A stretch of DNA of 42,681 nucleotides from Acetobacteraceae bacterium UBA6159 (GTDB lineage: Bacteria; Pseudomonadota; Alphaproteobacteria; Acetobacterales; Acetobacteraceae): positions 1 through 42,681 of the forward strand of contig DIUL01000212.1 in the NCBI GenBank assembly GCA_002422345.1. Reading direction: 5' to 3'. This document shows positions 32,103-40,241 of this stretch, piece by piece. The notes beneath the pieces were generated by a model. The model had not been told where the DNA came from and did not search any database. It was given only the letters and a program-made list of their open reading frames with translations. The stretch's first letter is position 1; each line of letters begins with the position of its first letter. Both the position numbers and the translations under genes were made by a program.

Positions 32103-32999
32103 TCAGCCCGCCGCGGACCCGAGTTCATACCGCTCGGGCTGCGGCACCGTCGGCGCATCGCCGCCCACCGTCGTCCGCTGCATCAATCGCTTGTGGCGGA
32201 TCGTGTCGTAGGCGGTGGCCCGATGCAGGGTCGCGCGATTATCCCACATCACCATGTCCCCATCCCGCCACGCATGCGAGTAGCAGAATTGCGGCTGGGT
32301 CGAGAACTCATTCAGCCACTTGATGAAGGCACGCCCTTCCTCCTGCGGCCAGCCGATGACGTGGGACGCATGCGCCCCGGCGTAGATCGCCTTGCGGCCA
32401 TTCACCGGATTGGTCCGCACCATGACCTGCCAGGCACCCGGCAGCTCCGCGATCATCTCGGGCGTCATCGACCCGACGGACACCGTATCCCGTGAATAGA
32501 CCAGGCTGTGTTCCGCAATCAGGCCTTCGAGCTTCTGCTTGATGTCCTCGGGCAGCGCGTCATAGGCGGCGCGCATGCAGGCGAATTCGGTGTTGCCGCC
32601 CTCGGGCGGCACGATCCGCGCCGACAGCAGGGAGCAGAGCGACGGCACCCCGCGGAATGAGCTGTCGGAATGCCACAGATAATTGCCCTTCTGGTAGATC
32701 ATCCGCCGATCCTCGGGCGGGATCACGGCCCCGGTCTTGATGTCCAGGTTGGACTGCCGAGCGAAGGGGGTTCCGGTGGCGGGATTGGCCTTGCCGGCGA
32801 TTTCCAAGGGTCCGAAGCGCTGGCTGAAGGCGATCTGGCGCGCGTCGTCCAGAGTCTGGTTACGGAAAACGAGGACGGAGTATTCCTCGAACGCCGCCCG
32901 GATTTCGGCGAAGGTGGCGTCATCCATCGGTTCGCCGGTATCGACGCCGCCGATTTCGGCACAGAACAGGTCGTGCAGCGGCTTGATGGTGATGGACAT
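32103..32999 (-). CDS. TauD/TfdA-family Fe(II)/2-oxoglutarate dioxygenase, second copy
   Basis: 298 residues. Iron ligands His110 and Asp112 (LWHSDSSF) and distal His259 (NRATLHRATAYD) are present; the 2-oxoglutarate arginines are R271 and R275 (KRLMQR). The segment FRGVPSLCSLLSARIVPPEGGNTEF is typical of the TfdA/2,4-D dioxygenase-like branch rather than TauD proper. Such enzymes split ether, sulfonate or similar bonds by hydroxylation. It is 70 bases downstream of an MFS transporter in the same direction. The hairpin in between does not rule out read-through, so the two may handle the same compound. Confidence 0.88.
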   Translation of the reverse strand: MSITIKPLHDLFCAEIGGVDTGEPMDDATFAEIRAAFEEYSVLVFRNQTLDDARQIAFSQRFGPLEIAGKANPATGTPFARQSNLDIKTGAVIPPEDRRMIYQKGNYLWHSDSSFRGVPSLCSLLSARIVPPEGGNTEFACMRAAYDALPEDIKQKLEGLIAEHSLVYSRDTVSVGSMTPEMIAELPGAWQVMVRTNPVNGRKAIYAGAHASHVIGWPQEEGRAFIKWLNEFSTQPQFCYSHAWRDGDMVMWDNRATLHRATAYDTIRHKRLMQRTTVGGDAPTVPQPERYELGSAAG

Positions 33000-33042
33000 C
33001 GGGGCGTTTCCTTATGGCCGGCTGGGTCCACTGTAGGATCAC

Positions 33043-33068
33043 CCGGCGGCGGCCGACAATGCCGCCGG
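33043..33068 (-). terminator. Hairpin downstream of MFS transporter 3
   Basis: CCGGCGGC (33043-33050) and GCCGCCGG (33061-33068) form a perfect 8-bp stem with a 10-base loop just past the MFS stop codon on the minus strand. GC-rich, no T-tract. Confidence 0.45.
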
Positions 33069-33069
33069 C

Positions 33070-34248
33070 CTATCCTGCCGCCGGCCGGAAGCCGCGATGA
33101 CCCAGCAGGATTCCCAAGGCCAGCAGGCAGACGCCGCCGAACAGGAACGCCGGCGTGGCACCCGCGTAGTGCAGCATCAGCCCATAGACGACCGGTCCCG
33201 CTGTCTGGCCCAGGAAGAAATGGAAGGCGTGCAGCGCAACGGCCGATCCGCGCGCGTGCGGCGCGACCTCCGTCACCCGGGTCTGGATGGAGTTGTGGAT
33301 CATGTACATCCCCACACCCAGCAGCAGCCCGGACGCGATGAAGACCCAGGCGACCGGAGCGAACGCGAACCCGATATAGGACAGCAGGCACAGGACGCCG
33401 CCAAGAAGCACCATGCGATCCTGACCGATGCCGCCCAGGACCCGTTTGGCGATCGCCGCGTAGATCAGCCCCCCTGCCCCGAAAGCCGCAACCGCCAACC
33501 CGGCCTCGGCCGCCGCACCGATGCCGCGCTGTTGCAGATCGAGCGCGAGGTAGGGAAACGATCCGAAGACGAAGCCGCCCTCGACGGCGACCGAGATATA
33601 CAGCACCCGCGCCGCCGGCATCCGAAGCAACTGTCCATACGCACTGATGGCCCGCAGCGGCTTGAACTGGCCCCGAGGTTCCCGCGCAAACCCACGCCCG
33701 CCGACCAGCAGCGTCAGGAAGCCGATCGCGGCAACCCCACTGGCGGCCAGCATGACGCCGCGCCAGCCAAGGACGGGTTCCAGCAATCCCGCCAGGCTGC
33801 CGCCAGCGATCTGTCCCGTGATCGCGCAGGCGACCAGGCGAGACAGCGCGACCTGCCGCTCCTGCATGGACGCCGAATCACCCACCAGGGCGATGGCCAG
33901 GGGCATCAGGCCCCCGGCCGCCAGGCCCGACAGCGCGCGCAGGACCAGCAGCGAATCGAGGTCCGGCGCGGCGGCGCAGGCGATCAACATGAGCGTCAGC
34001 AATCCGACCGCGATCGTCATGACCCGCCGCTTGCCCATCGCGTCTCCGACGGGGCCGAGGATCGGCTGGATCAGCGCGAATGGCAGGGCAAAGGCGCTCG
34101 CCAACAGTGCCGCGCGCGCGGTCGTTCCACCCAAATCCCGCGCCAGAACGGCCACGAGGGGGTCCGTCAAACGTGTCACCAGCGTGCCGGAAAACACGGC
34201 AAGGGCGAGCAAGGCGATCAGTCGCCCGACAGCCGAATCTGCAATCAT
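33070..34248 (-). CDS. MFS transporter 3 (DHA1-like)
   Basis: 392 residues from the ATG at 34248; an upstream TTG would add 12 Pro-rich residues. About 12 membrane helices. Motif A appears as GPVGDAMGKRRVM after helix 2, and helix 5 has the exporter-type IAGGSLAGLLEPVLGWRG (motif C-like). These point to drug:H+ antiporter 1-type carriers. It is not closely similar to the two paralogues at 3288 and 5452. It is upstream of a TfdA-like dioxygenase. Confidence 0.87.
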   Translation of the reverse strand: MIADSAVGRLIALLALAVFSGTLVTRLTDPLVAVLARDLGGTTARAALLASAFALPFALIQPILGPVGDAMGKRRVMTIAVGLLTLMLIACAAAPDLDSLLVLRALSGLAAGGLMPLAIALVGDSASMQERQVALSRLVACAITGQIAGGSLAGLLEPVLGWRGVMLAASGVAAIGFLTLLVGGRGFAREPRGQFKPLRAISAYGQLLRMPAARVLYISVAVEGGFVFGSFPYLALDLQQRGIGAAAEAGLAVAAFGAGGLIYAAIAKRVLGGIGQDRMVLLGGVLCLLSYIGFAFAPVAWVFIASGLLLGVGMYMIHNSIQTRVTEVAPHARGSAVALHAFHFFLGQTAGPVVYGLMLHYAGATPAFLFGGVCLLALGILLGHRGFRPAAG

Positions 34249-34355
34249 GGGCGGCTGTGTGGCCGGAAGCGGCGCGCGGGGCAATGGGTGACGGGACCGG
34301 GATGGTCAACGCCGCCGGTCACGGTAGGATCGGCCCAACGATCAGGGGATACGGC

Positions 34356-35033
34356 ATGGACTTTGAGACACTGGTGCGCACGCGTCGCAGCGTGCGTGGC
34401 TACAAGAACGACCCGGTTCCGCGCGCGGTGATCGAGGAAATCATTGAGGTCGCCAAGGGCGCGCCGTCCTCGATGAACACCCAGCCGTGGCATGTCCACG
34501 TGCTGACCGGTGAGCCGCTTGAACGGGTCCGGCAGCGAAACACCGAAACGATGCTGGCCGGCGCCAAGGCCAATCGCGACATCCACACGCATGGCGAATA
34601 TGAGGGCGTCCATCGCGCCAGGCAGGTCGCGGTTGCCATCAAGCTGTTCAGCGTGATGGGGATCGAGCGGGGCGACAAGGTGATGCGCCAGGATTGGGTG
34701 ATGCGGGGGTTTCGGCAATTCGATGCGCCTGTCTCGATCGTTCTGACCTATGACCGCGCGCTCGATCCGGGTGCGACGGTGCATTTCGACCTCGGCGCGC
34801 TGTCCTACGGCATTTGCCTGGCGGCGTGGAACCGCGGGTTGGGCACCGTCGTCAACGGCCAGGGGATCACACGATCGGAAATCGTGCGGGAAGAGGCCGG
34901 GATCCCCGACGATGAGGTCATCATGACCTGCATCGCCATGGGCTACCCGAACGATGAGTTCCCCGCGAACACCGTCAAGGCGGATCGTGAACCCAACAAC
35001 CACTTTGTGCGGTTCATCGGGTTCAACGACTGA
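34356..35033 (+). CDS. Nitroreductase-family FMN oxidoreductase
   Basis: 225 residues from the ATG at 34356. The FMN site is shown by RTRRSVRGYKNDPVP (N-terminal), APSSMNTQPWHVHV, and the late GLGTVVNGQGI plus AMGYPNDEFPAN segments. The family uses NAD(P)H to reduce nitro groups, quinones, flavins or, as RutE, malonic semialdehyde. It is larger than RutE (about 196 residues), so that role is not claimed. It converges on the RutA operon with a hairpin in between. Divergent from MFS transporter 3. Confidence 0.85.
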   Translation: MDFETLVRTRRSVRGYKNDPVPRAVIEEIIEVAKGAPSSMNTQPWHVHVLTGEPLERVRQRNTETMLAGAKANRDIHTHGEYEGVHRARQVAVAIKLFSVMGIERGDKVMRQDWVMRGFRQFDAPVSIVLTYDRALDPGATVHFDLGALSYGICLAAWNRGLGTVVNGQGITRSEIVREEAGIPDDEVIMTCIAMGYPNDEFPANTVKADREPNNHFVRFIGFND

Positions 35034-35041
35034 CATGCGGT

Positions 35042-35066
35042 GCCGGACCCGCGGCCCGGGTCCGGC
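35042..35066. terminator. Bidirectional hairpin between nitroreductase and the RutA operon
   Basis: GCCGGACCCG (35042-35051) and CGGGTCCGGC (35057-35066) form a perfect 10-bp stem with a CGGCC loop, between two convergent stop codons. Its last base is the first of the minus-strand stop codon. Probably ends both transcripts. Confidence 0.7.
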
Positions 35067-35959
35067 TACCCTTCGGCCGGACGGCTGGCGATCCAGGATG
35101 TGACCTGGTCGTAGTAGTGCTCCATGTAGTACTCCGCGATCTCATCGGCCGTGGTCTTCCAAACACCCTCATGGCCCAGGATGTAGCGCAGCGCTTCATC
35201 GAGGTACTTTGCCGCACTCGGGCGACCGATGGTGTGAGGGTGCAATGACAGGCACATGACCCGGCCGCTTTCGGCGCCTTCCCGATACAGGACGTCGAAC
35301 TGGTCCTTGATCATCTGGAGGAAGTAGTCGGACTCCCGGTTGATGGCGAGCATGCCCGCGTCGTTCGTCTGGCCGGAATAGGGCACGTAGATGAACTTCT
35401 GCCCGCCGCGAACCTTGATCGGCCAGGGTTGGTCATCAATGATCCATGACGTGTGGTACAGGCATCCTGCCTCAGCCATCAGATCGTCGGTGCGCGCGGT
35501 ATAGCCCGCGCCGCCGCCCAGCCGTCCCTTCAGGCGCTTGCCAGTCATTTTCTGCAAATGCGTGACGAAATCCTGCCAGTAGGCGCGCTCCTGGTCCTCG
35601 GTCAGGTCGTAGATCGGGCGGCTGTTGTAGAGACCGTGCGCCATATAGTCCCAGTCGGCGGCGATCATCGCATCCTTGATCTCAGGAAAATGATCGAGGA
35701 TTTCCAGATTGAGGCAGCAGCAGGCACGGACCTTGTGCTTGTTCAGGACATCCAGCATGCGCCAGAAGCCCGCGCGGTTGCCGTAGTCCATGCGTGCGTA
35801 GTGCGGAATGTCGGGCTGCGTCGGCCGGTTCTCCGGCATGTACTCGAAGAACTCCATGTTCGGCGCGACCCAGAACGCGACCCGAGCGTTGTTCGGCCAT
35901 TTGATGATGGGGCGATCGTTGATGGGCGCGTAATCGAACCGATGGGGCGCGAGGCTCAT
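35066..35959 (-). CDS. PuuE-like polysaccharide-deacetylase-fold hydrolase A
   Basis: 297 residues from the ATG at 35959, which overlaps the stop of the gene upstream (ATGA). The NodB-like barrel is recognisable: the N-terminal strand VAFWVAPNMEFFEY, the RMDYGNRAGFWRMLDVL helix, a MAHGLYNSRPIYDLTEDQE block, and late LSLHPHTIGRPSAAK. Allantoinase PuuE and relatives use this fold on small ureides rather than polysaccharides. It is the last gene of the seven-gene RutA operon. It is related to the protein encoded next to it by layout, with clear differences in the loops. Confidence 0.85.
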   Translation of the reverse strand: MSLAPHRFDYAPINDRPIIKWPNNARVAFWVAPNMEFFEYMPENRPTQPDIPHYARMDYGNRAGFWRMLDVLNKHKVRACCCLNLEILDHFPEIKDAMIAADWDYMAHGLYNSRPIYDLTEDQERAYWQDFVTHLQKMTGKRLKGRLGGGAGYTARTDDLMAEAGCLYHTSWIIDDQPWPIKVRGGQKFIYVPYSGQTNDAGMLAINRESDYFLQMIKDQFDVLYREGAESGRVMCLSLHPHTIGRPSAAKYLDEALRYILGHEGVWKTTADEIAEYYMEHYYDQVTSWIASRPAEG

Positions 35960-36894
35960 GCCACTTTCTCCGTCTGGAGCTTGAACCAATCGATGATCTC
36001 GGTGCCGGTGGCCGCCCAGACGCCCTGATGCGCGCAGATGTGGCCAAGGACCTCATCCAGATGCCGGATTCGCCAGGGTTGGCCCATGATCCAGGGATGC
36101 AGATGCAACACCATCATCCGGCCGTTGGTCGCGCCATCGACGTAGAGACCGTCGAACCAGTCGCGCCACAGGAGGTTGACCTCGTTGATGGTGCGGCGGC
36201 CGAGCATATGGATGGTGAGATCGTCCAGGTGGGAGTGGACGCCTAGGGAGTAGAGTTCGCCCGAGGCAGGAGTCATGCGGTAGGGCTGTTCGTCGTTGCC
36301 CCAGTCGCAGACGTAACGAATCCCCTCGGCGGCGAGGAGGTTCGGCGTGTTCGGGGTTTCCTGGAAGTCTGGGCCCGACCAGCCGATCGGGCGCTTGCCA
36401 GTGGCCTTGGTGACGGCGTCGATGGAGTCACGGATGTATTGGCGTTCCTCTGCCTCGGTCATGCCGATGTGGATGATCTGGCGGCGGGACAATCCGTGGG
36501 CGATGAAGTCGGCGTTGCGCTTCTGACCTTCCTTGATCAGGGTCGGATAATTGTCGGCCACCGCCTTGTCGAGCGCCAGGGTCGGCTTGATCCCATACTT
36601 ATCGAGCAGCGCCAGGATGCGGAAAATACCGACGCGGTTGCCATATTCGTGATTTCCATGCCCGCCGACATCGGGCCAGGCGGGTTGGTTGCCGGTCCAT
36701 AGCCCCACCGGCCCGCCCATCGGGGTGACCGAGACGGGGGTTCCTGCTGGCACCTCCCAATCCCAATGTTCCAGATTGACGATGACGGCCAAAGCCACGC
36801 GTGCATTGTCTGGCCATCGCAACGGCGGGCGGGAGACGATCGGGGACCAGGGGTAGAACGGCTGGTCCATTCCATAACTGCGTGTCGCCGGCAT
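35956..36894 (-). CDS. PuuE-like polysaccharide-deacetylase-fold hydrolase B
   Basis: 312 residues. Same fold as hydrolase A: VALAVIVNLEHWDWE, then HEYGNRVGIFRILALLDKYGI, IAHGLSRRQIIHIGMTEAEE, and LHLHPWIMGQPWRIR. This pattern (HEYGNRVG, HGxSR, HPWIxGQP) is that of PuuE-type allantoinase-like hydrolases. It lies 17 bases downstream of the asparaginase-like gene. The tandem pair could form a heteromer or serve two steps of ring or ureide cleavage. Confidence 0.87.
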   Translation of the reverse strand: MPATRSYGMDQPFYPWSPIVSRPPLRWPDNARVALAVIVNLEHWDWEVPAGTPVSVTPMGGPVGLWTGNQPAWPDVGGHGNHEYGNRVGIFRILALLDKYGIKPTLALDKAVADNYPTLIKEGQKRNADFIAHGLSRRQIIHIGMTEAEERQYIRDSIDAVTKATGKRPIGWSGPDFQETPNTPNLLAAEGIRYVCDWGNDEQPYRMTPASGELYSLGVHSHLDDLTIHMLGRRTINEVNLLWRDWFDGLYVDGATNGRMMVLHLHPWIMGQPWRIRHLDEVLGHICAHQGVWAATGTEIIDWFKLQTEKVA

Positions 36895-36911
36895 CGCTTT
36901 CCTCCGCTTCC

Positions 36912-37916
36912 TCAGTACTTGGCGAACATATCGCCGATCTCGGCGACATCCGTCGTCCGGGTCAATGCCAACGCCAGCAGGAGGCGTGCCTTCTGCGGAT
37001 TGAGGTTGTCCCCCGCGACGACCCCAGTCTCTCGCAAATAGCGCCGCGGCGCCACGCGCCCACTCCCCGCCCGGCTTGTCTGCACGATGACAACGCCGGC
37101 CGCCGCGGCGCGCAGCAGTGCCTCACGTTCAGGGCGTGTCGGAATGCCTGGCGCAAGGCCGGCCGAAACGATACCGCGGGCTCCCTGTGCTACAAAGGCA
37201 TCGATCGCCGTGCCATCCGCGCCTCCATAGGAATAAACGATATCAACCCGCGGCAATTCCGTCAGTCCGGACACATCAAACTCCGTGCCAGGGGCGTGAA
37301 CCCGTGCGGGCTTGCGGTAGATCTGGACCCCGTCGCCGTCGACATGGCCGAGCGCACCGAAGTCGGGACTGCGGAAGGTTTGCAGGCGGTAGGTGGAGGT
37401 TTTGCTGACCTCCCGCGCTGACTGGATTTCATCGTTCATGCAGACCAGTACGCCCAGACCCCGCGCTGGTTCCGCGATCGCAACACGGACGGCACCCACC
37501 AGGTTCATGCCGGCATCGCTGCTGAGTGCGCTGGCGGGGCGTTGCGCGCCGACCAGAACCACGGTCTTATCGGTCTTCAGGACCAGATTGAGGAAATAGG
37601 CGGTCTCCTCCAACGTCGCTGTGCCATGCGTGATGATGAAGCCTGCGATGTCGGGGCGTTCAAGCGCGGTCTTGTCGATCAGATGCGCGAGTTCGAGCCA
37701 GTCCTTCGGACCGATGTCCGTACTGCCAACGCTGCGGTAGGGGATCAGGAGGATATCGGCGAGGGTCTCGATCTCGCTGTATCGGCCTATCGCTTCGGCC
37801 ACGTCCATCTTGCGGCCGAAATCGGGATAGTCGAGCACATCCAGGCTGTCGCGCCCGATCGACGAAATGGTTCCACCCGTGCCGATCGCGGCAACGATGG
37901 GTTTGCTTTGGCTCAT
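36912..37916 (-). CDS. Asparaginase-fold amidohydrolase with HGTAT in place of HGTDT
   Basis: 334 residues, normal for bacterial asparaginases. The first catalytic motif is normal (GTGGTISS, Thr16). The second reads ITHGTATLEETAYFL: Thr99 is kept, but the substrate-binding Asp that follows it in true asparaginases is Ala100. The Lys of the third site is present (SKTSTYR, Lys172). That Asp contacts the substrate amino acid in E. coli AnsB, so a different amide substrate is likely. No signal peptide, so cytosolic. It lies 10 bases after the oxygenase gene in the RutA operon. Confidence 0.85.
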   Translation of the reverse strand: MSQSKPIVAAIGTGGTISSIGRDSLDVLDYPDFGRKMDVAEAIGRYSEIETLADILLIPYRSVGSTDIGPKDWLELAHLIDKTALERPDIAGFIITHGTATLEETAYFLNLVLKTDKTVVLVGAQRPASALSSDAGMNLVGAVRVAIAEPARGLGVLVCMNDEIQSAREVSKTSTYRLQTFRSPDFGALGHVDGDGVQIYRKPARVHAPGTEFDVSGLTELPRVDIVYSYGGADGTAIDAFVAQGARGIVSAGLAPGIPTRPEREALLRAAAAGVVIVQTSRAGSGRVAPRRYLRETGVVAGDNLNPQKARLLLALALTRTTDVAEIGDMFAKY

Positions 37917-37926
37917 GGACGTCTTC

Positions 37927-38892
37927 CTATACAGCGCGTGCCTGAAACTTCTGACGCATCAACTCTCCGGCCAGGACAGGCGGCTGATGCGCCCCGACGC
38001 AGCTTGGCAGACACGCGATCTCGGCATCGTAGTTTGGATGCAGGAAATAACCGATCGACAGGCGCCGGCTTTCGGCGCGGCGATCGGCCGGCGGATTGAC
38101 GACGCGATGCAGCGTGGAGACCCAACGACCGTTTGTCCAGCGCTGCATCATGTCGCCGATATTGACGATGAACTGCCCGGGTTGCGCTGTGACATCTGTC
38201 CAGAGCCCATCGGGCGTCTTCACCTGCAATCCGCCTGGTGCGTCGTTGAGCGCGAGGATCGTCAGGCTGCCGAAATCAGTGTGTTCCCCGCAACGAACCT
38301 GCCCGGGCCTGGGGTCGCCGATGGGCGCTGGATAGTGGTTGGCGGGTAGAGTGGAGAAATGACGGTCGATCTTGTCATCGAAGAACGTCTCCGGCATATC
38401 CAGCGCCACCGCGAAGATCTGCATCAGCGTTCGACCAAGCCCCTCCATCGCGCTGTAGTAGCGGGTCATGGCGGGGCGATAGTCGGACGGCGCCTCGGGC
38501 CAGATGTTCGGGCCATACAGAGCGGCGGCGTGAGGCATGCTGGCAAACAACGCAGACCGGTCAGCTAACGGACCGATATAGAATTGCTCGCGCAAGTCCG
38601 GCGGGTTGTCATAGCCCAAGGTCTTGGCGAGGTTCTTCGTCTCAATGGCATGATAGCCCCGCGGGGACGCTCCATCGGCTGGTCGCAGGCGATCCTTCTC
38701 CGTCTGCGGCAGGTCATAAAACGCCGTGGCCGCAGCAAAGGCGTTGTCGATCAGACGTTGGTCAACGCCATGGCCCGAGATGACAAGGAACCCGATGGTT
38801 TCACACGCATCGGCCACCGCGCGGGCAACAGCCGCCTTCCCGGTTCCTTCGAACCAGGGATGAAGATCGATAACCGGAACGACGCCGCTCAT
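37927..38892 (-). CDS. Isopenicillin N synthase-like Fe(II)/2OG oxygenase
   Basis: 321 residues. An N-terminal DIOX_N-type domain (VVPVIDLHPW, SGHGV) is followed by the jelly roll with iron ligands His204 and Asp206 (CGEHTDFGSLT) and His262 (STLHRVV). R277 and S279 (RRLSIGYF) bind 2-oxoglutarate. Family members hydroxylate, desaturate or close rings in small molecules. The start overlaps the MmgE/PrpD stop (ATGA), so it is translationally coupled. In this operon it is well placed to oxidise an open-ring or methylated intermediate. Confidence 0.9.
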   Translation of the reverse strand: MSGVVPVIDLHPWFEGTGKAAVARAVADACETIGFLVISGHGVDQRLIDNAFAAATAFYDLPQTEKDRLRPADGASPRGYHAIETKNLAKTLGYDNPPDLREQFYIGPLADRSALFASMPHAAALYGPNIWPEAPSDYRPAMTRYYSAMEGLGRTLMQIFAVALDMPETFFDDKIDRHFSTLPANHYPAPIGDPRPGQVRCGEHTDFGSLTILALNDAPGGLQVKTPDGLWTDVTAQPGQFIVNIGDMMQRWTNGRWVSTLHRVVNPPADRRAESRRLSIGYFLHPNYDAEIACLPSCVGAHQPPVLAGELMRQKFQARAV

Positions 38893-40232
38893 GTCGCGCT
38901 CACGCCCTGCAGGTCGGCGGCAAGCCGGAGGAGGTTCGGTTCCATCTCAATATGTGCCAGGCGGTTCCATGCCGCCGATGCATTGCCTGTCAGGGCCATG
39001 AACTTCTCTTGCAGGACGTGCGGTGCGAAAGGATTGTCGCTTTCACCTAGAATGATTTCGGCCGTGTGCGTCTCCACGGAGCCATCCGTCAGACGCACCG
39101 TCACGACAGCCGGTTGTTTGGCGGGATAGGATGCAGTCAATTCAAGGTCCTCGGTCACAAAAACCCGGGCCGCGAGAGCATGGGCCGCAGGATCAGCGAA
39201 CGCGGCGGCACCGTCGTCCGTCAACGGCTCCGCACCGCGCGCGATCAGGCTGGCCGCCGCAAAGGGAATGGAGAACCGCGTGCCGAACGTCGTCCGAACG
39301 GTCTGCTGCGCCATCGTCGCGGCCATGAAATAGGTGGCGATATCAATTCGTTCAATCGTGTCCGGTGTCAGCCGCGGCCCGAGGCGAGCAATCAACGCCT
39401 CGATCGCGTCCAGCGCACCGTGGACATAACGGGCAGAGGCAAAGCGTTTGAAATAGCTCTTGCGGAGCCACCAGACCTGGTCCAACCTATCCAGCGCGGT
39501 GGTGGGGTCAAAACCATCGCCGTAGATGCCACCGAACACGGATCGTGCGGCATCATCCTCTCCCGTAAACCCCGCATCGCGCAAATCCATCGCGAGGAAC
39601 CCGGCTCGGCTGCTATGCCCTGTATAGACGTTCCGTACGGTCGCACCATCGCCAAGGGTCTGACGGCTGGCAACCACGCCCAGGCCGGCCGCGATCGCCA
39701 CAGCCTCGGCCATCTGCTCGGCGCTGTCGCCACGCAGTTTGGAGATCGCAAACGCCGCCGCCATCGGACCGAAAGTCCCGTGCGGATGCACCGCCAGCCG
39801 CACCTTCGTCGCACGCCAGATGCGAGACGCCGCTTCGTAGGCGAGGATTGACGCTTCCAACAGCGCCTCCCCGGACTGCCCCCCGGCTTCCGCTTCGGCG
39901 AAGGCCGCAGGCACAATCTGGATCATCGCATGGCCGCGCGTGTGGAGGTTGCCCTCGTCCAAATCGTGCCAGGTGCCCGCGGTGCCGTTCACAAAAGCCG
40001 CGCTCTCCGCCGGCAAACGAACCTTGGTTCCGAACACAGTGGCCCTCTGCGCACCGTCGCGGGCTTGCTCCAAAGCAAGCAGGCGGCGGACCGGAGGGGC
40101 CGCGTTCCCGGCCACGATGCAGCCCACGCAATCAGCCAACATCAGGCGCCCACGCGCGACGACGTCTGTCGGAATGTCAGACAGACTGGTGCGCGCTACG
40201 AACGCGGCGAGTTCCTGCAAAGGTGCTGTCAT
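38889..40232 (-). CDS. MmgE/PrpD-family protein
   Basis: 447 residues. The family includes 2-methylcitrate dehydratase (PrpD) and many uncharacterised dehydratases/isomerases, often in catabolic clusters. Recognisable segments are the N-terminal LADCVGCIVAGNAAPP, NGTAGTWHDLDEGNLHTRGHAMIQIVPAAFA (the HxLDEG/H region), and HPHGTFGPMAAAF. No other methylcitrate-cycle genes are nearby, so PrpD itself is unlikely. It lies 9 bases downstream of the first RutA paralogue and overlaps the next gene by 4 bases. Confidence 0.88.
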   Translation of the reverse strand: MTAPLQELAAFVARTSLSDIPTDVVARGRLMLADCVGCIVAGNAAPPVRRLLALEQARDGAQRATVFGTKVRLPAESAAFVNGTAGTWHDLDEGNLHTRGHAMIQIVPAAFAEAEAGGQSGEALLEASILAYEAASRIWRATKVRLAVHPHGTFGPMAAAFAISKLRGDSAEQMAEAVAIAAGLGVVASRQTLGDGATVRNVYTGHSSRAGFLAMDLRDAGFTGEDDAARSVFGGIYGDGFDPTTALDRLDQVWWLRKSYFKRFASARYVHGALDAIEALIARLGPRLTPDTIERIDIATYFMAATMAQQTVRTTFGTRFSIPFAAASLIARGAEPLTDDGAAAFADPAAHALAARVFVTEDLELTASYPAKQPAVVTVRLTDGSVETHTAEIILGESDNPFAPHVLQEKFMALTGNASAAWNRLAHIEMEPNLLRLAADLQGVSAT

Positions 40233-40241
40233 AGGACTCCG

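Noticed and set aside
34356..35033. RutE (malonic semialdehyde reductase) assignment for the nitroreductase
   Set aside because: The protein is longer than RutE, its motifs are generic for FMN nitroreductases, and it is convergent with, not part of, the RutA operon.
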